Positions 12,001 to 16,764 of a stretch of DNA of 64,000 bases are shown piece after piece. Origin of the DNA: Natronohydrobacter thiooxidans (GTDB lineage Bacteria > Pseudomonadota > Alphaproteobacteria > Rhodobacterales > Rhodobacteraceae); contig NZ_MJAP01000002.1 of assembly GCF_001884735.1 (NCBI RefSeq), forward strand, positions 186,001-250,000. The letters are read 5' to 3'. The notes beneath the pieces were generated by a model that was not told the origin of the DNA, made no database searches, and was given only the letters and a program-made list of their open reading frames with translations. Within the stretch, counting starts at the first letter, position 1; every line of letters begins with the position of its first letter. The position numbers and the translations under genes are program-made.

Positions 12001-12667
12001 GACGCGGCCCGGCACCGCAGGCGGCGGGTTTGGGGGCGGTTCGCCTGGCCTGCCCGCAGCGGGTCAGGGCGGGGCTATCGGCGGCGCGACAGGATGGGGC
12101 GGTTCCGGGGGCGAGGTCTCTTCGGCCAGAACCGGCGGCCTGCGGATTGATCTTTCCTGCGCCCTTGCCGATGCGGACCTGCCGCCGGAGCTGCGCATGG
12201 CGCTGAACGCACTGGCAGGGCGCCCGCCCGAGGCGACGGGCTGGTGCGTGATGAGCAACGAGGATTTCGCCGCGCAGAGCGAAGACGGCTTGCTGCCGCC
12301 GATGGATGCGACCACCACCGACGCGCCGGATCTGCGCTATTGGTGTGGCGAGGATATTCCCCCGGCAATCCGCGCGATCCTGTCGCAACTCTACACCAGC
12401 CTTGGACTGGCACTCCCGCCGGGCGGCTGGTGCGTGATCGCGCGGGGCGACGCGGACAGGCTCGCCTTCGCTCCGGGTATTGATCGCGCTGACGGCGCCT
12501 TGGCAGAGCTTTTCCAACTGGACGGGGAACCGCAGCGCGAGGCGCATTTCGCGCTCTTTGCCGCCTTTGGTGCCGCAGTGGCGGCGCGGCCTGTGCCGGG
12601 ACCGCGCGAGGGCGCGCAGGCGAAGCGCAAGGTCTGGGCATCTGACGATATGACGGAGGTTGTGTGA
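2..12667 (+). CDS. Giant modular exported protein, 5' end outside window
   Basis: The frame is open from the first bases, so the true start lies upstream; 4,221 codons are visible. Modules recognisable in order are: a YD-repeat-like stretch near 800-960, a dockerin-like EF-hand segment near 1300-1440, a tandem-95/cadherin-like domain near 1430-1715, a bacterial Ig-like (Big_2) domain near 2030-2250, a beta-propeller-like region near 3440-4900, an alpha/beta-hydrolase-like region near 5520-6000, an HEYLH zinc-peptidase motif at 9419, a second tandem-95 domain near 10240-10510, a PKD domain near 10790-11040 and a cohesin-like plus dockerin-like pair near 11400-11880. The C-terminus has a Gly-rich linker (about 12000-12110) and then the only four cysteines of the visible protein. 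Three export-type genes follow directly. I infer a secreted or surface protein; its substrate or partner is unknown. Confidence 0.85.
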   Translation: MIAINSLTGAETLIASGLQPHDGPLATLDPASLPSGFYTLRLDAVDLGARRAQTSLQVEILGANESARPRLVATDLELVIGGNTLALTRQHDTGLASAGNTFGTAWRAPWADFDLAFDPRSTGRDASGVPQGLSVQSRLHLTLPDGTRAGFSVIAERDPVSGGVLAKPVFVADDPHGWQLEARAERLLLSGGLFFDPVTGLRWDPAGFADPILTLLAPDGTRYALSGTGAVRAITFADGAEALIADTGILHGGETVASFTRDRQGRITAIDALDEGRIVYDYDAAGRLSFLRDVLEGAGDFLAYDQQGRLIAATGQGLWFDAAQGFSPRALGLHVPALASLAGPGAALDFGADGRALITLSLRESETRNGPVLIALMVEGTVSATALDDGAQIISTATHAGVTTLILRGERAGVQALELVGSAGSTAQFTLSVLGDLTGDGRVDAADAALLASVDLDGDGVAGPQDSALFAANLGFVANRAPEARDAQLSGIAGVPLRIPLAEIARDPEGDRIFAAIRAAAGGTARLATGGQVVVFTPDPGFAGTALVELVVDDGHSAQLITLEIDIVDAPLLSLEIDTRMPWIMRGETFVPQFAGRFEGIADPVALPEDYVTLELGTPEVADLTPDGRIVGRADGLTTLIARSGDALAVTVLRVGAQSDAVMLGALVGLDPYPEAVTLSADGGTRQVLLLDFDGRPSDLAADPAQFFSSNQAVATVDTTGLIQAMGVGRATVTVIRGGAEAQIDVLVAEPLGDVALLGREGGVIRNAEGYEATIAPGALSLSQEARIETLDIADLPIPFIDPSFGWTFGAAFNFDLGDTPLLHPAQLAIPTGFAPGDEVIFYKYMLLPTENGWEWGWGEVDTGFVDAEGRARTASPPADGIGSGGTMIVSKTDPALVVKTESSVRLTLSLPGDPVRVAAATRILGGTPMGAVQNGDRIAVSFNIGAAVTQFFNIASNGVATGAQRVIDFAQAGVDTTIDIFNRLADVIDAPDVSRLVLQRLPDGGVSLEIEGRNFVTPGPAPAPGSPLADHAALRWIVLGTPDTGALQILEAEILARLAEEGGTPVDLVQAAGLVAFRDKSDHETIIAVDIPKKFPVGGEELRILRLDAKLMSLASEGAQPGAKAGISSDTVIGRDASYSRPFEAGNNGEITLAVVQNGAGIDADGAFVPDGIDQLAVIERISGPDGDSLTLAQRIPVGYLDAEGRPTGRGAGPTAVATLASANLAFVTLQNAGGVAVVDLVSGVQIDPYRSPAGTGAPEADREPIGFIRLDGLSDGGREDGAASARPFDLTLDRSNNFLLVSDAASNRIFVIDIRQNSATRYSVVETLLVAPGSFNLREIALTPDGRQLVVTATTSAGGPDHGRGQISIFNMPDFTEPQSLRLPGTLGPTVFSAQAILGNELRQPYGIETVIAPDGLTYAFITDKSSDGAGVIVLKREGMVWSALNTIPFNLSDPSAFLNPFLSNARVAGTLNDGLEVNDAAGIVLSPDLKFAFVMGQNRFLPGDVTRDPNYIPGVLEIGPQGVYPAGSGIAVIADPFADEARVIGMLRPVSNSFGLDLAVSGDGRTLIGAFGARGAFFGYDLSALGQVIESYQANSTVGQFAMVEFALNDLGLITTGGIQIPALVSRVSLVGSSQRSGINHDIDIAADLAVWNDGGAFIERPADPDGPATNAPVGTGGIARSVESQAPFLTLVSPSQSGGLVDSVNPTFVWDLGGQVRETTLFISVAGPGNGLFPNDSSPDLIQSLLDAGFQGMSQDQLAAIDSRLVPLDGNRNRIYMRNFEALEDGGQISFTLPKELALTRGQTYFWGVSVNDGDQRLYQLSESFRVAPKQAESGFGNITIVTHDMSIWFDGGPTDSVTFELAREIAARNDAVLAVHDQRSGEFRAITPGREIVADGRPLVLLMDWSIESSINDSGFSEAAADGMFAALVALHQKTGAVFGSNMHFIGHGRGAVVNSEIVQRMFHHFPETKGTPDIHFTTLDPVDHENPQVKLPVSGFLGNLAWAANAGSFVTAVGAVAAGGTGAGIPVTAFLGTTSAKLARIAGIIDKVTLVADLSGFGTLDWTGFKDPEIRIWEGIDFADNYYQQAQQPISSRDVVATATANLVKSTTGIGTGLLFSPKSDEVSLTMQGRALAEADVNINLTGLPGFIEDDFAPSVDLGLFGNFGVGWGTVHNRVVAYYAGTAALNRATFAAPGASGEPILRSLADLGAQGPQMIGGTLSRYYNDAFPLELNPRGWYRGFADSSGQTPFGTVTGAAYAAATGPYIDAAPWEGLGLGWYFSDLGGGLEARPTATGIERPDASTVSNTRFGNAVDPVPIVFNGDFQSSFRPFYGRVLWPLGEDAHAYQVPGWSLQGGTGGAMQFLTDIGFSLNISAFDLGNVTSGDATAVVLDTLQKMVDAVLSKALSAAEQGLQSTFLGQAEEIAFDIIGELRASGLSFEDQKAVFDVILKAQTDAPNLNPRSVDWRKQLSVPELTKAAKGAAASFLTSLIPAALSWVQANFLDYSLRLTAVTGSTKAVSSDFLYLPAELERLPFTVTPVPAISPVESEQLLRVSFTNLTNGEVTELRFDNGQNALDIMSFVGTTRVWVDTSAVAGQPGRLTFSLRHHAESASAPLVNATVLIDNIGIGGGLSVTDTSGVADDRILFFDNAITGLLAADQSGTGLEAIARDTPGVFRQGHSQQQITVTNTSRQSTTFRLSGPSSDWLSVHEAAHAGMVGEALDLEAGESFTLAPGASMQFVLRAGYSLEDLRALTGSQIVHTTISLSELDSHGVTIDSQRISLNYLLDIDDESTTDGVLTLPRVNEGAPFTFTLDGSNAFDAALKNARQQTGLVTTGVELGQFTASGWFSLDAATAGAGDLAIGFAPEGISGVIPARAASAEITLGVGGAQVYTINVAATGQRGQKINYDLAQLDQVIADLRRTLGGDAFTGSALASDAFRDEILEIYTPLLTSFPRPPAEGTATLDRLARDTLERSVYTGFGSVLDLLDLGRGVRLSLTNQDETIIGYTTEPLTLAELTDYLDWRDAGAATPFTAVPAASGRLDVDRSTFGGLTTPADRFTLRPDLNDTQILHRLGQALNQKIAEGRGAVAIPVDAMIRALAYDVERGALRPDGAPWENTLAHLGERIGWTIAHEYLHTLGLLDEYDLDGTPFASAGETVMSVPFSGEVSDNQRSIIALALGAPLEQPQPEQARALAEWYLDLARQRALIGDGDFANAPGSAPIGAGVFTNGDFGLGDPLDPGFGWTLSGPATISAGVLHLTEGVPVDATAQQDFALPAGVSALVVALRPNMSAGDGTGPQDAFEIALRAQTDTGVAAVAPIGLARGDAAFNLQADGTVYHGAGVTVAGLGPDGRVQPGAALTVRIDLTEMAPDTRMRLYLDLIGSGALGSAVDILSVSLVEGAEAPNQAPVAVDDAATVQRGGEVTVDVLANDSDPDGDALSVSILSGPEHGSAEVLADGRIRYQPFADHTGPDSLIYQISDGRGGLAQAQLVLTVFDPEAPLALVDPGPQTLREGEVINRQLLATGAGADLVAFSLAAPVEGVTLTPDGQLRIEGLDGPAQFDLMIEARSGADGFATLTVPVTVENVPPQGTARLTGPAFAALETEITFSATDPGRDTITEWIIDWGDGTQSQVAGDATTARHVYATGGPHEITVQARDEDGLHLIDTLMVEVAPETLKIVSVDARPGGIEIGFNLPFLPEQVDLYGPGAHLPDVIITRASDGADIRGSLILMERRLIFLPTEVMLAGSYDIRLRSAEDALRGAAGLLDGNGDGIGGDDFVQRVTLPATLPLARLGDALAPGGAVFRDVLGAPGLPLSIASDGGMREIIFDLEFDPAMAEITGFTPAAGLVLESFDMTRDETGPRHQLRISLRLSTPLPAQEVALGRLMGASVAGLDYGMTGLLSLTVREINGLSVNDEAFNALHLSVLPGDLDGDGAVNDADAVLRAAVEDASDTGFAAFPRIDPARLLADLDPETEEPETEDGSARPPAPTRPGTAGGGFGGGSPGLPAAGQGGAIGGATGWGGSGGEVSSARTGGLRIDLSCALADADLPPELRMALNALAGRPPEATGWCVMSNEDFAAQSEDGLLPPMDATTTDAPDLRYWCGEDIPPAIRAILSQLYTSLGLALPPGGWCVIARGDADRLAFAPGIDRADGALAELFQLDGEPQREAHFALFAAFGAAVAARPVPGPREGAQAKRKVWASDDMTEVV

Positions 12668-12719
12668 ACAGCAAGGCCAGCGCCACACCCCTTAGGGACT
12701 GCGCAGAGCGAGACGCGGG

Positions 12720-14609
12720 ATGAACACATCAGAGACGACAGGCGCGCGCAACGCAAGGCCCGGCGACAAGGCCGATGCGCCGAAGCGCGACGATTGGGAG
12801 GTGTTTGCCAACCCGCCAACGCCCATGGCCTTCCTCGCCGCCTGGTTCCGGCTGCTGTGTACCGAAACCGGCAATCCCCGCCGCGCCGTTCTCTTGCTGC
12901 GCACAGTTTCGGGCAGCTTTGCGCCCTTGGCCCGCTGGCCGGAAAACCGCGATGCGGCGAGACCCGCGCCTGACGCGCCCGACCCCATCGCGACAGCCTG
13001 CGAGGCGGCGCAGAAATCCGGGGCCACGGCCCTGCGCCCGGCCGGTGACGGCATGCGCGCGATCGCCTTTCCCGTGGTGCTGGACGACAAGGTCGAGGCG
13101 CTTCTGGGCATGATCGTGCCCGACGCACACTTGCGCGCGACGCTGCGGCGACTGCACTGGGGGGCTGGCTGGCTTTACGGCATGATTGCCAACCGGCAGG
13201 CCGAAGATCAGCGCGGGCAACAGGCCGATACACATGCGGCCTTGCAGGTGCTTGCCGCGCTTGGCGAGAGTGACGGGCTTGAAGCGGCGGCGCGGGCGCT
13301 GGTGAATGAGATCCTGCCCCTGACCGGGGCTGACCGCGTGTCATTGGCGCTGATGCGGCGTGGCAGGCTGCGGCTTGTGGCGCAGTCGCAAACAGCAGAA
13401 CCCGAAACCCGCTCGGCGCTGCTGCGCGCGCTGGTTCAGGCGATGGAGGAAGCGCGGGTGCAGCTTGACCCGGTGCTCTGGTCGGCGGCGCAAGAGCCGA
13501 AGCCCGGTGTCGCCACGATCACCGCAGCCCATGCGGCCCATGCGTCGCGGGCCGGGGCGCTCGGCATGATTTCTGCACCGCTGGTCGTGGCCGGGCGCGT
13601 TATCGGCGTCCTCAGTCTGGAGCGGATGTCGCCACGCGGGCAGGTCTCAGCGTTCGGGCCCGCCGATCTGGCGCGGCTTGAGGTCATCCTTGGCCTATGC
13701 GCGCCCGTGATCGAGTTGCGCGCCCGCGAGCATCGGCTGATCTCCGGGCGCGGGCGGATCTGGCTGGGCAAGGCCATCGCGGCGCTCTTCGGCAAGCGCC
13801 ATCCCGGCATCCGACTGGCCGCGCTTCTGGCGCTTGCGCTTCTCGCCGGGCTGGGATTCGCGCGCACGGACCTACGGATACGCGCGCAGGCGGAACTGCG
13901 CGGCGAGGCGCAACGCGTCGTCGTCGCCCCCTTTGACGGTTTTGTCGCGACGGCACCTCTGCGCGCGGGCGATGTGGTCCAGAGCGGAGATGTGCTGGCC
14001 ACGCTGGACGAGTTCGATCTGCGACTGGATCTGCTCCGCTGGCAAGCGGAACGGGCGCGGTTCGAGCAGGATAAAAGCACAGCACTTGCAGCAGGGGACC
14101 GCACAGGAATAGCGGCAGCCGATGCCGAAATCGCGCGGGTCTCGGCTGATCTGTCGCTGGCCGAAGCGCGCCTTGCCCGCGTCGCGCTCGAAGCACCCTT
14201 TGACGGTGTGATCATCGCGGGCGACCTGTCGCAACTTCTCGGCGCACCGGTCAAACAGGGGGAAGAGCTTTTCCGTCTCGCCTCTGGCAATGGCCTGCGG
14301 CTGGATATCTGGGTCGGCGAATACGATATCGCGCTGGTCGCCCCCGGTGCTCAGGGCGTGCTTGCCCTCAGCGGTATGAGCGGCGCAACCCTGCGGTTCG
14401 AGGTCGCGCGGATCGCCGAAGTCGCGCAGGTGCAGTCCGGACAGAACGGTTTTCGCATCGAGGCGCGGCTGATCGACCCGCAAACAGGGCTGTTGCCCGG
14501 GCTTGAAGGTGTGGCGCGCATTTCTGCGGGTTCCGCACCGGTGCTGCGGGCATGGCTCCGCCCTGTGACCGAGCGGTTGCGCATTCTCTGGTGGTCCTGG
14601 ATCCCATGA
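12720..14609 (+). CDS. GAF-domain/HlyD membrane-fusion adaptor protein
   Basis: The 629-residue product has a soluble N-terminal half and one membrane segment at about residues 363-381. Residues 165-345 resemble a GAF sensor domain; the first 160 may be a second, divergent one. After the membrane segment comes a biotinyl-lipoyl-like hairpin (around APFDGFVATAPLRAGDVV), a short helical pair and an HlyD-type beta domain. HlyD-family proteins are periplasmic adaptors linking an inner-membrane exporter to the outer membrane. A cytoplasmic GAF domain fused in front of one is unusual and suggests export gated by a small ligand (inference). The gene starts 52 bases after the giant gene and its stop overlaps the next start as ATGA, so the two are almost certainly co-transcribed and translationally coupled. 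Confidence 0.85.
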   Translation: MNTSETTGARNARPGDKADAPKRDDWEVFANPPTPMAFLAAWFRLLCTETGNPRRAVLLLRTVSGSFAPLARWPENRDAARPAPDAPDPIATACEAAQKSGATALRPAGDGMRAIAFPVVLDDKVEALLGMIVPDAHLRATLRRLHWGAGWLYGMIANRQAEDQRGQQADTHAALQVLAALGESDGLEAAARALVNEILPLTGADRVSLALMRRGRLRLVAQSQTAEPETRSALLRALVQAMEEARVQLDPVLWSAAQEPKPGVATITAAHAAHASRAGALGMISAPLVVAGRVIGVLSLERMSPRGQVSAFGPADLARLEVILGLCAPVIELRAREHRLISGRGRIWLGKAIAALFGKRHPGIRLAALLALALLAGLGFARTDLRIRAQAELRGEAQRVVVAPFDGFVATAPLRAGDVVQSGDVLATLDEFDLRLDLLRWQAERARFEQDKSTALAAGDRTGIAAADAEIARVSADLSLAEARLARVALEAPFDGVIIAGDLSQLLGAPVKQGEELFRLASGNGLRLDIWVGEYDIALVAPGAQGVLALSGMSGATLRFEVARIAEVAQVQSGQNGFRIEARLIDPQTGLLPGLEGVARISAGSAPVLRAWLRPVTERLRILWWSWIP

Positions 14610-16750
14610 GCGGCAGTTTTCATTCGCAGCTTTGGTATCGTATCCGCGATCTGAAACCGGCGCTGAAACCGGGACTGGAAATCGCATTGCATACTTATCT
14701 GGGGCGCAAATGGTTCGTGCTGCGCGACCCGGCAGGCAACAGCGTGCACCGTTTCACCCCAGAAGCCTATGCGATTATCGGTGCCATGGATGGCCAGACC
14801 CCCCTTGCCGCGATCTGGCAGGCGGCGATTCAGCGGCTGGGGCCACAGGCGCCCTCGCAGGATGATGTGCTGAACCTGCTGGTGCAAATGTATCAGTCCG
14901 ATCTGATCCTTGTCGATATCGTGCCACTGGCCGACGAACTGGTCGAACGGATGGGCCGCAAACGCGCCCGCAAACGCGCGCGTTTCTTCCGCAATCCGAT
15001 GTCCGTGCCGCTGCCGCTGGGAGACCCTGACCGGCTGCTTGATACACTGGCGCCGCTGGTGCGCGGTCGCGCCGGGCTGGTCTGGCTGGCAGGGTGGCTG
15101 GTGCTGGTCCTGGCTGCCCTGATCACCCTGCCGACCGCATGGCCGGATCTCGCGCGCGGTGGTGTGCGAGAGGTTCTTGCGCTCCAGAACCTGATTCTGA
15201 TGGCGGCGGTCTATCCGCCAGTCAAATTGCTGCATGAACTGGCGCATGGGCTGGCCGTCAAACGCCATGGCGGCGAATGCCACGAGATCGGGGTGATGTT
15301 TCTGGTCTTCTTCCCGGTGCCCTATGTCGATGCCTCGGCTTCGGCCGCATTTGTCGATAAATGGGCGCGCGCGCTTGTGGGCGCGGCGGGGATCCTCGCG
15401 GAAATCGCGCTTGCGGCGGCGGCCCTGCTGATCTGGCAAGCCGCAGAGCCGGGCCTTGTGCGCGATCTGGCATTCAACGTGATGCTGATCGCCGGTATCT
15501 CGACCGTGCTTGTCAACGGCAACCCGCTGCTGAAATTCGACGGCTATTTCGTTCTGGCCGATCTGATCGAGATGCCCAATCTCGCCCAGCGCGCGAATAA
15601 ATGGTGGGGCGATCTGGCCCGCCGCCGCTTGCTCGCCGCGCCCAACCCCGAAGCGCGGCCCGTGACCCGGACCGAAGCGCGCACATTCGCGCTCTATGCG
15701 CCTACGGCCTTTGTGTATCGTATCGTGATCATGCTCACCATCGCGGCTTTCGTGATCGAGAGCTATTTCATGGTCGGGGTGATCCTTGCGATATGGTCGG
15801 TCACGCAGGGGCTGATCCTGCCGATGGGCAAACTGCTCAAAGTATTCTTCACCGATCCGCGCCTGATCGAAAAACGCCCGCGCGCGGCGGGCATGGGGCT
15901 TGCGCTGGCGGGCGTTCTGGCACTGGCGCTTTTTGCGGTGCCCCTGCCGCTGCGCTCTGTCATTGAAGGGGTCGTCTGGTTGCCGGACGAAGCCACCCTG
16001 CGCGCGGGCACGCCGGGCTTTATCCTGACGCTGGATGCGGCAGCGGGTGAAACCGTCGCAAGCGGCGCGTTGATCGCGCAACTGGACAATGACGCGCTTC
16101 TTGCCGCCCGCGCCGCGCAGGCCGCGCGGGTTCAGGCCGCGGAACAGGCGGTGCGGCGCGCTGTCATCTCAGAGCGCACCGCCCTGCGCGCCGCCGAAGA
16201 GGTGCTGGCGGATGCCGAGCGCAGGCTGGCTGATATGGACCGGCGTATTGCGGGGTTGAGCCTGCGCGCAGGACAGGCCGGGCGCGTCAGCCTGCCCGCA
16301 GCGCAGGACAGGCTGGCGCAATATGTCGAGCAGGGCGCCTTGCTGGGCCATATCCTGCCCGAGCGCCCCGAGCGGGTGCGCGCAGCGGCGCCGCAATATC
16401 TGGCGGATTTGATGCAGGACCGGCTGTCGGGCGCGCAATTGCGTTTCGTCACCGGGCAGCAAGGGCGCGGCGAGATCATGCGCCTTGCACCCGCCGCAAC
16501 ACGCCGCCTGCCCTCCCGTGCTCTGGCGCGCGATGCGGGTGGGCGCATCGCGATCGATCCCGCCGATCCCGAGGGGCTGCGCACGCTTGATGGCATTCTG
16601 GAACTTGACCTGAGCCTGCCCTCGGGCGCGGCAGCCGTGCCTTTCGGCACGCGGGTACTGGTCAAGCTCGAATTCGGGACCGAGCCTCTGGGCTACCGGA
16701 TGGGGCGTGCGCTGCGCCGCGTCTTCCTGAGCCATTTCGGCACAACCTGA
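14606..16750 (+). CDS. PqqD-like/M50 site-2-protease-like/HlyD fusion membrane protein
   Basis: The start is the ATG in the ATGA overlap with the upstream gene (714 residues). An upstream in-frame extension exists but would overlap the previous gene further. Residues 1-110 resemble a PqqD-like winged-helix domain. The middle is a polytopic membrane domain with HELAH at 210-214 and a second metal-ligand candidate Asp312 in LLKFDGYF, the M50 site-2-protease arrangement. The C-terminal third (about residues 440-714) has an HlyD-like lipoyl half, a coiled coil (about 500-560) and another beta part. This architecture is typical of peptide zinc-metalloprotease proteins found with unusual exporters. 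It probably processes or passes on the giant protein (inference); cleavage is unproven. Confidence 0.85.
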   Translation: MSGSFHSQLWYRIRDLKPALKPGLEIALHTYLGRKWFVLRDPAGNSVHRFTPEAYAIIGAMDGQTPLAAIWQAAIQRLGPQAPSQDDVLNLLVQMYQSDLILVDIVPLADELVERMGRKRARKRARFFRNPMSVPLPLGDPDRLLDTLAPLVRGRAGLVWLAGWLVLVLAALITLPTAWPDLARGGVREVLALQNLILMAAVYPPVKLLHELAHGLAVKRHGGECHEIGVMFLVFFPVPYVDASASAAFVDKWARALVGAAGILAEIALAAAALLIWQAAEPGLVRDLAFNVMLIAGISTVLVNGNPLLKFDGYFVLADLIEMPNLAQRANKWWGDLARRRLLAAPNPEARPVTRTEARTFALYAPTAFVYRIVIMLTIAAFVIESYFMVGVILAIWSVTQGLILPMGKLLKVFFTDPRLIEKRPRAAGMGLALAGVLALALFAVPLPLRSVIEGVVWLPDEATLRAGTPGFILTLDAAAGETVASGALIAQLDNDALLAARAAQAARVQAAEQAVRRAVISERTALRAAEEVLADAERRLADMDRRIAGLSLRAGQAGRVSLPAAQDRLAQYVEQGALLGHILPERPERVRAAAPQYLADLMQDRLSGAQLRFVTGQQGRGEIMRLAPAATRRLPSRALARDAGGRIAIDPADPEGLRTLDGILELDLSLPSGAAAVPFGTRVLVKLEFGTEPLGYRMGRALRRVFLSHFGTT

Positions 16751-16764
16751 GCGGAGGGCGCGCG

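Noticed and set aside
14552..14605. An upstream start for the M50 fusion protein
   Set aside because: It would add 18 residues overlapping the HlyD gene without homology; the ATG in the ATGA overlap is the usual coupled start.
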